From: Streptomyces asoensis
Lineage (GTDB): Bacteria > Actinomycetota > Actinomycetes > Streptomycetales > Streptomycetaceae
NCBI RefSeq assembly: GCF_013085465.1
Contig: NZ_CP049838.1
Span: 8,122,001-8,186,000, forward strand
Length of the DNA: 64,000 nt
Direction of reading: 5' to 3'
The notes beneath the pieces were generated by a model, which did not search any database, had not been told where the DNA came from, and saw nothing but the letters and a program-made list of their open reading frames with translations. The position numbers were made by a program, and so were the translations under genes. Positions within the stretch are counted from its first letter, which is position 1, and each line of letters starts with the position of its first letter. Positions 43,379-51,091 of this stretch are shown here, in pieces.

Positions 43379-44780
43379 GTGGGGCCGTGGGATCGGCCGG
43401 GGCGGCGAGCACCCCCAGGGGTACGGGGCGGGCCAGCAGTCGTCGTGCCGGAGTGAGCGTGCAGCCCGCGACACCGGCCACTCCGGGCTCGCACATGCGG
43501 CCCTGGCACCAGCCCATTCCGGCCCGGGTCAGCAGCTTCACGGTGCGCAGGTCACCCGCGCCGAGCGCGCCGACGGCCTCGCGGACGGCGCCGGCGGTGA
43601 CCTCCTCGCAGCGGCACACGACCGTCTCGTCGGTGACCTGCTCCGTCCACCGGACGGGCCGGGCGGCATACGCGGCGTCCAGTGCCGCGAAGAACGACCG
43701 CAGCCGGGTACGGGCCCGCGCGGCCGGGGCCCACTCCCGCGGGTCGGGGACGGTGTCCGTCAGCCTTGCCGCCGCCGACCGTCCGGCGATGTGCCCCTCG
43801 GCGAGCGACAACGCCGAGCCGCCGATCCCCGTGGCCTCGCCGGCGGCCCAGACGCCGGGGACGTCGGTGCGCTGTTCGTCGTCGACGCGAACGCTCGGCC
43901 CGTCGAGGCGGCAGCCGAGCCCCTCCGCGAGGTCGGTGTGCGGCAGCAGGCCGTGGCCTACGGCGAGGGTGTCGCAGGCGATACGTCGTTGTGTGCCGGG
44001 CGCCGGTCGGCCTTCGGAGTCCAGCGCGGCGACGGTGACGGCCTCCAGCCGCTCGGTACCGTGCGCCTCCACCACAACATGACGGGTCATCACTGAAACG
44101 CGCTGACGCAGGAGTTGGGCCGCGCACACGGCCCCCTCTGCGAGCTTCGCGGGGGCGCCTGCCCAGGTCCGCGCCCGACGTGTGAAATCCCTCGGACCGG
44201 CCGACTCCACCAGGGCGACGACCTGGGCGCCCGCAGCCGCGAGGCCGGTGGCGACGGGGAGCAGCAGAGGGCCCGTGCCGGCCACGACCGCCGTACGGCC
44301 GGGCAGGACGAGCCCGCCCTTCAGCAGTGCCTGGGCGCCGCCCGCGGTGACCACGCCGGGCAGTGTCCAGCCGGAGAACGGCAGGACCTTCTCGTAGCCG
44401 CCGGTCGCCAGCAACACCCCGTCGGCGCGGACCGCGACGGACTCCTCCTGCTCCGGACCGATCAGCGCGTGCACGGAGAACCCGCTCGATTTCCTTTCCA
44501 CGCACCACACATGACGATCACTCAGGTGAGTGATGCGGCCGGCGGCGAGGTGGGTGTCGAGCCCGGCACGCAGTCGCTCCCAGGTGCGCCACTGGTGATG
44601 GAGGGCCTGTGGGCGCCGCGCGCCGAGCCCCTTCGCGGGCTGCCGATAGAACTGCCCGCCCGCCTCGGTGGCGGAGTCGATCAACACCACCCGCACGCCA
44701 CGGGCAGCGGCTGCCAGGGCGCCGGCGAGGCCGGCCGGTCCCGCGCCGATCACCGCCAGCACCGGGCGGTGCTCAGTCAT
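43374..44780 (-). CDS. FAD/NAD-binding subunit with [2Fe-2S] domain, D-hydroxyproline dehydrogenase type
   Basis: A 468-residue protein starting at ATG 44780 and overlapping the small ferredoxin-like gene by 8 bases. The FAD site is VIGAGPAGLAGALAAAARGV followed by LIDSATEAGGQFYRQPAKG. A second Rossmann site is TAVVAGTGPLLLPVATGLAA. The C-terminal part holds a BFD-like [2Fe-2S] cluster motif with Cys in VVCRCEEVTAGAV and GWCQGRMCEPGV. This matches the alpha subunit of three-component D-amino-acid or D-hydroxyproline dehydrogenases, which pass electrons from the DadA-like subunit to the quinone pool or another acceptor. Confidence 0.9.
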   Translation of the reverse strand: MTEHRPVLAVIGAGPAGLAGALAAAARGVRVVLIDSATEAGGQFYRQPAKGLGARRPQALHHQWRTWERLRAGLDTHLAAGRITHLSDRHVWCVERKSSGFSVHALIGPEQEESVAVRADGVLLATGGYEKVLPFSGWTLPGVVTAGGAQALLKGGLVLPGRTAVVAGTGPLLLPVATGLAAAGAQVVALVESAGPRDFTRRARTWAGAPAKLAEGAVCAAQLLRQRVSVMTRHVVVEAHGTERLEAVTVAALDSEGRPAPGTQRRIACDTLAVGHGLLPHTDLAEGLGCRLDGPSVRVDDEQRTDVPGVWAAGEATGIGGSALSLAEGHIAGRSAAARLTDTVPDPREWAPAARARTRLRSFFAALDAAYAARPVRWTEQVTDETVVCRCEEVTAGAVREAVGALGAGDLRTVKLLTRAGMGWCQGRMCEPGVAGVAGCTLTPARRLLARPVPLGVLAAPADPTAPQ

Positions 44781-45102
44781 CGTGGCCCGTCCCCTCGTGA
44801 CCCGCTCCCTCGTGGCCCGTCCCCACCTGCGTGCGGACGTCGGCGCCCGGCACGGCCGCTACCAGACAGGCCCGTTGGCCGGGGCGGCCGTCGACGGTCA
44901 CCAGACAGTCGAAGCACACGCCGATCCCGCAGAAGACCCCGCGCGCACGCCCCTCGCCCCGCGTGGTGCGCCAGGCCGTGACGCCGGACGCCCACAGTGC
45001 GGCGGCGATCGTCTGACCGGGCAACGCCTCGATCTCCCGGCCGTCGAAGGTCACGGTGAACGGGGCGCCGGGGCGGGCCCGGGTCAGCTTCAGGGGGTTC
45101 AC
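44773..45102 (-). CDS. [2Fe-2S] ferredoxin-like subunit of the dehydrogenase
   Basis: A 109-residue protein starting at GTG 45102 in a GTGA overlap with the DadA-like gene. The plant-ferredoxin-like domain has FTVTFDGREIEALPGQTIAA and cluster ligands in FCGIGVCFDCLV plus Cys of QRACLVAAV. It is the small gamma-type subunit found between the two flavin subunits in D-hydroxyproline dehydrogenase operons. The C-terminus carries a three-fold GHEG-like repeat (GHEGAGHEGTGHDD) that is not part of the fold. Confidence 0.9.
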   Translation of the reverse strand: MNPLKLTRARPGAPFTVTFDGREIEALPGQTIAAALWASGVTAWRTTRGEGRARGVFCGIGVCFDCLVTVDGRPGQRACLVAAVPGADVRTQVGTGHEGAGHEGTGHDD

Positions 45103-46280
45103 GGCGTGGCCTCCTCGGCGCAGCGGTCAAGGTGGTCGGGGCGGTCGAAGCGGTCGGGGCGGAACGGTGTCAGGTCCAGCTCCGGGCGTCGGCCGGTGAG
45201 GGTCTGCGCGATCAGGTGACCGGTGCCGGTCGCGAGCCCGATGCCCGCGCCCTCGTGCCCGCAGGCGTGGAACAGCCCGGGCACACGAGGGTCGGGCCCG
45301 ACGGCGGGCAGATGGTCGGGCAGGTAGGGGCGGAAGCCGAGGTAGGTGCGCATCGCCCGTACGTGTTCCAGGAACGGGAACAGGCGCGTCGCGCCCGCCG
45401 CCAGGGCGCGTACGACCGGCAGCGAGAAGGACCGGTCGAAGCCGACCCGTTCACGGCTCGCGCCGATCAGCACGGGCCCGGCGGCGGTCCCCTCGACGAC
45501 CGGTGAGGTGTGCAGGGCGGCCGAGTCGCTCGCCACGTCGGCCACGTAGTCGGCGGCGTACACCTTGTGCCGCACCCGGCGCGGCAGCGGTTCGGTGACC
45601 AGGACGAAGCCGCGGCGGGGGAGTACGGGCAGCCGGACCCCCGCCAGCGCGGCCACCTCGGCCCCCCAGGTCCCGGCCGCGTTCACCACGGCCGGCGCCA
45701 GGATGTCGCCCCGGTCGGTACGTACGCCCCGTACGGCACCGGCGGTGTCGCGCAGTACCCGTGTCACCGTGCGACCCGTCTCCAGACGCGCACCCGAGGC
45801 CCGTACGAGGTGGGCTGCGGCCAGGGTGGGCATCACCTGGGCGTCCTGCGGGTACAGCACGCCGCCCGCGAGACCGTGTGCCAAGTACGGCTCCAGTGCG
45901 TGGAGTTGATCCGCCTGGACATGGACCGCCGACACCCCGGCCGTGCGCTGTCCGGTCGCCAGATCCGTCAGGGCGGTGAGCGATTCGGGCGTGGAGGCGA
46001 CGACGAGACCGCCCTTGGGTTCGTACTCGACGGCCGCGCCCAGCTCTTGAGCCAGCTCGCCCCACAACCGAGCCGACAGCAGGGCCAGTCGGAGTTCGGG
46101 TCCGGGCTCCTTGTCGGAGACGAGGAGATTCCCCTCACCCGCGCCGGTCGTGCCGCCGGCCACCGGACCCCGGTCGACCAGGATCACGTCCAGTCCGGCA
46201 CGGGCCGCGTACAGCGCGCAGGCGGCACCCACCATGCCGGCGCCGACGACCACGACGTCACCGCTCGGTCGCTTGGTCAC
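45099..46280 (-). CDS. DadA-like FAD oxidoreductase, D-hydroxyproline dehydrogenase catalytic subunit
   Basis: A 393-residue protein starting at GTG 46280. The FAD-binding start is DVVVVGAGMVGAACALYAAR, followed by GPVAGGTTGAGEGNLLVSDK. PAVVNAAGTWGAEVAALAGV and the C-terminal HACGHEGAGIGLATGTGHLI complete the DAAO/glycine-oxidase pattern. It should oxidise cis-4-hydroxy-D-proline to the pyrroline. It is the promoter-proximal gene of the six-gene operon. No ribosome site is seen; CATATT lies 6 bases before the GTG, so the mRNA may be leaderless, with the operator overlapping the -10 box. Confidence 0.88.
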   Translation of the reverse strand: MTKRPSGDVVVVGAGMVGAACALYAARAGLDVILVDRGPVAGGTTGAGEGNLLVSDKEPGPELRLALLSARLWGELAQELGAAVEYEPKGGLVVASTPESLTALTDLATGQRTAGVSAVHVQADQLHALEPYLAHGLAGGVLYPQDAQVMPTLAAAHLVRASGARLETGRTVTRVLRDTAGAVRGVRTDRGDILAPAVVNAAGTWGAEVAALAGVRLPVLPRRGFVLVTEPLPRRVRHKVYAADYVADVASDSAALHTSPVVEGTAAGPVLIGASRERVGFDRSFSLPVVRALAAGATRLFPFLEHVRAMRTYLGFRPYLPDHLPAVGPDPRVPGLFHACGHEGAGIGLATGTGHLIAQTLTGRRPELDLTPFRPDRFDRPDHLDRCAEEATP

Positions 46281-46283
46281 ACC

Positions 46284-46297
46284 AGTAATATGTCACA
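46284..46297. promoter_or_regulatory. Candidate GntR operator/promoter of the hydroxyproline operon
   Basis: Read on the minus strand, TGTGACATATTACT lies 3 bases before the first start codon of the operon and contains CATATT at the distance of a -10 box for a leaderless transcript. It matches 43365-43378 at 13 of 14 bases. Confidence 0.65.
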
Positions 46298-46357
46298 TAG
46301 TGCTGAGCGGAGGAAGAAGGCCGGAGCAGGGAGGCACACTCGGCCGAACCGGTGCGC

Positions 46358-47251
46358 TCAGTCGAACTCGCTGGGCTCCGGCGCCGGTGTACGGCCTTCC
46401 CGTACGTCCTTGAGTCGTGTGGTGCCGTGGCTGACCGCGTCCTCGGTGCTGTCGTGGTCCGCTCCGTCGGTACCGCCGTTGGTGACCGTGATCGCGTCGT
46501 CCCCGACCCGTACGACGGCGACGTCCAGGGTGAGGGTGACCGGGGTGCCGCCGGAGGGGCCGGCCACCGTCACGGTGAGGCCCTGCCGGGTGTCGCCGGC
46601 CTTGGGCAGGGAGGCCTCGACGACCTGCACGGTGCGGGTGGAGCCGTCGGAGGCGACCGCGTTGAACTGGTCGCACGCGGTCGGCAGGGTTTTGAGCCAG
46701 TCGAACGACTGGTCCAGGCTGGCCGGTTGGTAGGCGGCGACCTGGTAGAGCAGCCGGGAGTTGCCCTCGGTGAAGCCGGTGAGCGCCGACGGGCCGGGCG
46801 GGGGTCCCAGGAGGTCTTCGTCGTAGAGCCCGTCGAGCAGGCGCTGGCAGTCCGCCGCCTGCGTCTTGCCGGTGAGGAACTGGGCGGCGTCGACCGTGCC
46901 GATGAGCAGCCGGTTCCGCCAGCTGGCCGCGGTCTTCACCTGCGTCCAGTTGTCCTCGAGGTCTCCCGCGGTGATCAGCGCCGTCTGTGCGCCGGCCGAG
47001 GTGAGCGGAGTGATGGTGGGGGACGCGGTGGCGGTCCGTTCGCCGGCGGACGAGGTCGCGGTGCTCGCGTCGGTCGACGCGCTGTCGTCCCCGTCGTCGG
47101 AGCAGGCCGCCGTGGCGAGCAGCGTTCCGACGGCCAGGGCGACGGCCAGCACCCGGGTCGGACGGCCGGGACGCGTCGGCCCCGCCGGACCGGACGGCCC
47201 GGCGGGACGGGGTGGGGTGGACGGGCGGGACGACAGACGAGGGCTGGTCAC
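46358..47251 (-). CDS. Putative secreted lipoprotein of unknown function
   Basis: A 297-residue protein. GTG 47251 is chosen for its excellent CAGGAGGT ribosome site; the longer upstream frame is non-coding in appearance. After a Pro/Arg-rich start comes a hydrophobic stretch and lipobox-like LAVGTLLATAACSDDGDD, then a Ser/Thr-rich linker and a folded domain (AGDLEDNWTQVKTAASWRNR to the C-terminus) with no recognised family. DGSTRTVQVVEASLPKAGDT and VTLTLDVAVVRVGDDAITV suggest an alpha/beta sensor-like domain. It is probably anchored outside the membrane. It is divergent from the nucleotidyltransferase gene. Confidence 0.78.
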   Translation of the reverse strand: MTSPRLSSRPSTPPRPAGPSGPAGPTRPGRPTRVLAVALAVGTLLATAACSDDGDDSASTDASTATSSAGERTATASPTITPLTSAGAQTALITAGDLEDNWTQVKTAASWRNRLLIGTVDAAQFLTGKTQAADCQRLLDGLYDEDLLGPPPGPSALTGFTEGNSRLLYQVAAYQPASLDQSFDWLKTLPTACDQFNAVASDGSTRTVQVVEASLPKAGDTRQGLTVTVAGPSGGTPVTLTLDVAVVRVGDDAITVTNGGTDGADHDSTEDAVSHGTTRLKDVREGRTPAPEPSEFD

Positions 47252-47580
47252 GAATACCTCCTGAGGACGGTTCGGGGACGGGGCGGGGCGGGGCCGGTCC
47301 CCGCGTGGGCGCGCCCCGGGCGGGTTCCCGAGGGATTCCTCTCGTCGACCTGGGTGCTTGCCGGGCACCCCGTGGGCTCTACTGCTGCTACCTCTGCCCC
47401 TACACGGCACCACCGGCCGGGCCGCTCGACCAGCGCACTGATCCGTACGGGTGAAGCGGCGGGCGGGACGGGTCACGGGGTCGAGCACGGGCGGAGCAGG
47501 CCGTCCGGCCGGAAAATGCGAGGTGGGCCGGGCCGGAGCCGGGGCATCATGGCGGTCCTGCCACCCGGCCACGGGGGCGG
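47252..47580. other. 329-bp divergent intergenic region, no feature recognised
   Basis: It separates the lipoprotein gene (minus strand) from the nucleotidyltransferase gene (plus strand) and must hold promoters for both. No convincing -10/-35 pair, operator or small gene was recognised in this very GC-rich stretch. Confidence 0.4.
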
Positions 47581-48318
47581 ATGATCACCATCAGGGAACG
47601 ACCGGGGGCACCTGTGACCGTCACCAACATCCTGCTGTCCGGAATCGTCGGCTCGACCGCCTACGGGCTCGCCCACGAAGGCTCCGACGTGGACCGCCTC
47701 GGCATGTTCGCCGCCCCCACCGAGGACCTGCACGGCCTGCGCCGGCCGAAGGAGTCGCACGTCAGCACGGCACCCGACCGCACCCTGCACGAGGCCGCGA
47801 AGTGGTGCCGGCTGGCCCTCGGCGGCAACCCGACCGTGATGGAACTCGTCTGGCTGCCGGACGAGTTGTACGAGGTGCGGACCCCGCTCGGCAACGAACT
47901 CATCGCTCTCCGCGAGACGTTGCTCAGCGCCCGCCGGGTCCGGGACGCCTATCTCGGCTACGCCACGCAGCAGTTCCGGAGGCTGCGGAACCGCAGCGAA
48001 GGCCCCCTCACCGCGGACACCCGCAAACGAACCGCCAAACACGCCCGTCACCTCAAACGACTGTGCACCCAGGGCTACGAGCTGTATGCCACCGGCCGGT
48101 TGACGATCCGCGTCGACGACCCCGAGAGCTACCACAAGTTCGGTGAACAGGTCGCGGCCGATCCCGAAGCCGCGATGCCGCTGCTGCGCGGCTTCGAGGA
48201 GGCGTTCGCCGAGACGCGCAGCGTGCTGCCCGAACAGCCCGACGAGACGGCCGCCGACGCGTGGCTGCGCCGGGTGCGGAGGCAGTTCTACCCGGCGACG
48301 CAGGCCACGCCCGTGTGA
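47581..48318 (+). CDS. RlaP-like nucleotidyltransferase (DNA polymerase beta superfamily)
   Basis: A 245-residue protein from ATG 47581; GTG 47614 (giving 234 residues) is an equally possible start, since the domain begins right after it. The nucleotidyltransferase motif is SGIVGSTAYGLAHEGSDVDR, with GS and DxD catalytic elements, followed by GMFAAPTEDLHGLRRPKESH. A helical C-terminal region (RKRTAKHARHLKRLCTQGYE) resembles the RlaP-type family associated with RNA repair. It would add a nucleotide to RNA or another acceptor using metal ions. No RNA ligase partner is present in the window. Confidence 0.8.
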   Translation: MITIRERPGAPVTVTNILLSGIVGSTAYGLAHEGSDVDRLGMFAAPTEDLHGLRRPKESHVSTAPDRTLHEAAKWCRLALGGNPTVMELVWLPDELYEVRTPLGNELIALRETLLSARRVRDAYLGYATQQFRRLRNRSEGPLTADTRKRTAKHARHLKRLCTQGYELYATGRLTIRVDDPESYHKFGEQVAADPEAAMPLLRGFEEAFAETRSVLPEQPDETAADAWLRRVRRQFYPATQATPV

Positions 48319-48381
48319 CCGACGGACGCCCTCCCGCCGCGCCGGGAGGCGGAGCCGCGCCGGGACAGCCGCGGGACGAGT

Positions 48382-48423
48382 GCGATAAATCGCGTGCGGA
48401 GCGGGCCCGTTCGCTCCTACACT
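48382..48423 (+). promoter_or_regulatory. Palindrome and possible promoter for the EF-G-like gene
   Basis: GCGATAAATCGC (48382-48393) is a perfect 12-bp palindrome, AT-rich for this genome, 25 bp before TACACT (48418-48423), a plausible -10 box. The small ORF at 48491 and the EF-G-like gene follow. No regulator is adjacent. Confidence 0.35.
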
Positions 48424-48490
48424 CGCCAGGACCGAGCGCGGCCCACGACACGGGCAGCGCGGTACCGAGACGAACGAGGGGAGCCCGGCC

Positions 48491-48595
48491 ATGCGTGACC
48501 ACACCGCTGTCGTCGCTCCCCGCTCCCGCTACGAGGTGATCCTCGTGTCTCCGTCCGTCCGGTGCTCGCTGCGCGGCCGGCACCGGAAGTCCTGA
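48491..48595 (+). CDS. Possible 34-residue leader peptide of the EF-G-like gene
   Basis: ATG 48491 follows GAGGGGAGCCCGGCC and encodes MRDHTAVVAPRSRYEVILVS and 14 more residues (basic, Ser/Arg-rich, one Cys). It stops 25 bases before a strong hairpin and 141 bases before the EF-G-like start. This order (leader ORF, hairpin, translation-factor gene) is seen in attenuation control of ribosome-protection genes. It could also be a chance ORF. Confidence 0.4.
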   Translation: MRDHTAVVAPRSRYEVILVSPSVRCSLRGRHRKS

Positions 48596-48620
48596 CGGAC
48601 GCCTGACCACCACAATGCGT

Positions 48621-48653
48621 CGCTGATGTGCCGTATCTGACGGCACATCAGCG
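48621..48653 (+). promoter_or_regulatory. Strong hairpin in the leader of the EF-G-like gene
   Basis: CGCTGATGTGCCGT (48621-48634) and ACGGCACATCAGCG (48640-48653) form a perfect 14-bp stem with an ATCTG loop; AATG/CATT flanks extend it past a 3-base bulge. No U-tract follows. It may be an attenuator, or an operator if read as DNA. Confidence 0.65.
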
Positions 48654-48736
48654 CATTGCCACGTCGACCATGCACCTCGGCGTTCGTCCGGAAATCGCGC
48701 TGCCCGTCTCGGAAACACCCCGAAAGGCCAAGGGCC

Positions 48737-50935
48737 GTGCGCAACCACCTCGACCGTCATCTCTCCGCCGTGCGCAACCTGGGCATCCTCGCCCATGTCG
48801 ACGCCGGCAAGACCACCGTCACGGAGCGGATCCTGTATGCCACCGGGACCACGCACAAGCGCGGCGAGGTCCACGACGGCACGACCATCACCGACTTCGA
48901 CCCTCAGGAGCGCGACCGTGGAATCACCATCTTCGCCGCGGCCGTCAGCTGCGACTGGGACGGTCACCGCATCAACCTGATCGACACTCCGGGGCACGTC
49001 GACTTCGCCGACGAGGTGGAGCGATCCCTGCGGGTGCTCGACGGGGCGGTGGCGGTGTTCGACGCCGTCGCGGGCGTGGAACCGCAGAGCGAGTCCGTGT
49101 GGCGGCAGGCCGACCGGCACGGCGTACCGAGGATCGCGTTCGTCAACAAGCTGGACCGGGTGGGCGCCGACCTCGATGCCGCGGTGGCGTCGATCCGGGA
49201 ACGGCTCCATCCGGTCCCGCTGGTCGTGCACCTGCCGATCGGCACGGAGGACGGCTTCACCGGCGTCGTCGACCTGCTGCGCATGCGGGCTCTGACCTGG
49301 AGCGACGGCGGCGGGACGGCCGTCGAGGACGTCGTACCGGAGGATCTTCGCGAGGAGGCGCTGCGTCGGCGCCGCCTGCTGGAGGAAGCCGTGGCGGAGC
49401 GGCACCCGGCCGCCCTGGAGGAGTTCTGCGACCGCGAGACACTCTCCGCCGAGACCCTCTCCAGTACCCTGCGCGAGCTGACCCGCACGGGCGACGCAGT
49501 GGTCGTGCTGTGCGGCTCGGCCTACCGCAATCGCGGGATCGAGCCGCTGCTCGACGCCGTCGTCGCCTATCTGCCGTCGCCGTTGGACGTGCCGCCGGTA
49601 TGCGGTATGCCTGGTGGCGCCGCCGGTATGCGAAATACCAAGGGCGGTATGCGTGACGCCGTCGACGGTATGCACGGCACTGTCCACGGTATGCACGAAG
49701 GTGCCGACACTCAGCGCGAGACTGCCGACCGTATACAGGATGCCGTCGGCGAACAACGACCCGCCGACCCCACCGCACCGTTCGCGGCGCTCGCGTTCAA
49801 GGTCGCCGCGACCCCCACGGGCCGGCTCACCTATCTGCGGGTGTACTCGGGCACGATCGAGAAAGGAGACGCGGTATGGGAGTCCGGCGCGCGGCGCATC
49901 GAGCGGATCGGCCGGATCCTGCGTGTGCAGGCCGACCGGCATGCGCAGCTGGAGCGCGCGGTCGCCGGGGACATCGTGGCCGTGATCGGGCTGAAGTCGG
50001 CCCGTGCGGGTTCGACGCTGAGCGCGCCGGGGGCACCGGTCGTTCTCGAACCGCCCGGGGTCGCCGACCCGGTCGTCTCCGTGGCGGTCGAGGCACGCAC
50101 GAGCACCGACGCCGACCGGCTGGCCTCGGCACTTGCCCGGCTGGCCGAGGAGGACCCCTCGCTGGTCGTCCGGACCGACCCGGAGACGGGTCAGACGGTG
50201 CTGTCGGGCATGGGTGAACTGCACCTGGAGGTAGCGGTGGAGAAGATCCGTCGCAGCCTCGGTCTGGAGGTCAACGTGGGTCGTCCGAGGGTGACCTACC
50301 GCGAGACGGTCGCCCGTGGAGTGTCCGGCCGGGTCTTCCGGCATGTCAAACAGGACGGTGGGGCCGGGCAGTTCGCGCAGATCGTGCTCGACGTCGAGCC
50401 ACTCGGCGCGGACGAGACGGGGGGTGCTGCTGAAACCGGTTTCACGTTCCGATCGACCGTCGTCGGAGGACGGGTGCCGCAGGAGTACGTCCGTGCGGTC
50501 GAGGCCGGCTGCCGGGACGCCCTCGCCGAGGGCCCCGTGGGCGGGCACCCGGTCACCGGGCTGCGGGTCACCCTGACCGACGGGGCGACCCATGTGAAGG
50601 ACTCCTCCGAGATGGCCTTCCGCACGGCCGGTCGGCTCGGGCTGCGGGAAGCCCTGCGCGGCTGTGCGATGGTCGTGCTGGAACCGGTTGTCGAGGTCAC
50701 GGTAACCGTTCCCGAGGACGCCGTAGGCGGGGTCCTCGGCGACCTGGCAGCACGGCGCGGGCGGGTCACCGACTCGGCCGTGCGCGGCGGTTCGGCGGTG
50801 GTCACCGCCACCGTGCCGCTGGCCGAACTGTTCGGCTACGCGACCCGGCTGCGCAGCCGAACCCAGGGCCGAGGCACCTTCTCGGCCCGGCCGACGGGGT
50901 ACGCCCCGGCGCCGGCGGTGGCGACGACGCGGTAG
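48737..50935 (+). CDS. Elongation factor G paralogue (EF-G2-like) with repeat insertion
   Basis: A 732-residue protein. GTG 48737 ([17 protein letters not shown]) follows AAGGCCAAGGG. GTPase motifs are [20 protein letters not shown] (G1), [14 protein letters not shown] (switch I), [10 protein letters not shown] (G3) and FVNKLD (G4). Domains II-V follow the EF-G order ([52 protein letters not shown]). The switch region resembles EF-G2-type factors linked to ribosome recycling more than the main EF-G. Between domains I and II there are about 58 extra residues made of seven-residue repeats (see 49604). It may be a conditional or protective ribosome factor; whether it still translocates is unknown. 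Confidence 0.88.
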   Translation: MRNHLDRHLSAVRNLGILAHVDAGKTTVTERILYATGTTHKRGEVHDGTTITDFDPQERDRGITIFAAAVSCDWDGHRINLIDTPGHVDFADEVERSLRVLDGAVAVFDAVAGVEPQSESVWRQADRHGVPRIAFVNKLDRVGADLDAAVASIRERLHPVPLVVHLPIGTEDGFTGVVDLLRMRALTWSDGGGTAVEDVVPEDLREEALRRRRLLEEAVAERHPAALEEFCDRETLSAETLSSTLRELTRTGDAVVVLCGSAYRNRGIEPLLDAVVAYLPSPLDVPPVCGMPGGAAGMRNTKGGMRDAVDGMHGTVHGMHEGADTQRETADRIQDAVGEQRPADPTAPFAALAFKVAATPTGRLTYLRVYSGTIEKGDAVWESGARRIERIGRILRVQADRHAQLERAVAGDIVAVIGLKSARAGSTLSAPGAPVVLEPPGVADPVVSVAVEARTSTDADRLASALARLAEEDPSLVVRTDPETGQTVLSGMGELHLEVAVEKIRRSLGLEVNVGRPRVTYRETVARGVSGRVFRHVKQDGGAGQFAQIVLDVEPLGADETGGAAETGFTFRSTVVGGRVPQEYVRAVEAGCRDALAEGPVGGHPVTGLRVTLTDGATHVKDSSEMAFRTAGRLGLREALRGCAMVVLEPVVEVTVTVPEDAVGGVLGDLAARRGRVTDSAVRGGSAVVTATVPLAELFGYATRLRSRTQGRGTFSARPTGYAPAPAVATTR
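49604..49750 (+). repeat. 21-bp in-frame tandem repeat, 7 units, inside the EF-G-like gene
   Basis: GGTATGC recurs at 49604, 49625, 49646, 49667 and 49688, with degenerate units at 49709 and 49730; an extra GGTATGC precedes at 49597. The encoded heptads run [49 protein letters not shown]. The period keeps the frame. Confidence 0.93.
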
Positions 50936-50978
50936 GCCCACGCCTTCCCGCGAGGTCGTAGGCGCAGGCCACCGTGTC

Positions 50979-51018
50979 GGTCCGTGCCACGAACACCTGG
51001 GCGTTCGTGGCACGGACC
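50979..51018. terminator. Perfect 16-bp stem-loop, bidirectional terminator
   Basis: GGTCCGTGCCACGAAC (50979-50994) and GTTCGTGGCACGGACC (51003-51018) pair perfectly with an 8-base loop. It lies between the converging EF-G-like and GH55 genes. Confidence 0.85.
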
Positions 51019-51091
51019 CGAGGCCGATGCCACCCTTCCGGCACATGGGGCGCCGGCCGCGGCCCGTCAGGTTCGTCGCCCCACCGGCAGA

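Noticed and set aside
48053..51046. 997-codon open frame on the minus strand opposite the EF-G-like and nucleotidyltransferase genes
   Set aside because: It is a shadow frame caused by high GC; the plus-strand frames contain conserved GTPase and nucleotidyltransferase motifs, while this translation has no recognisable domain.
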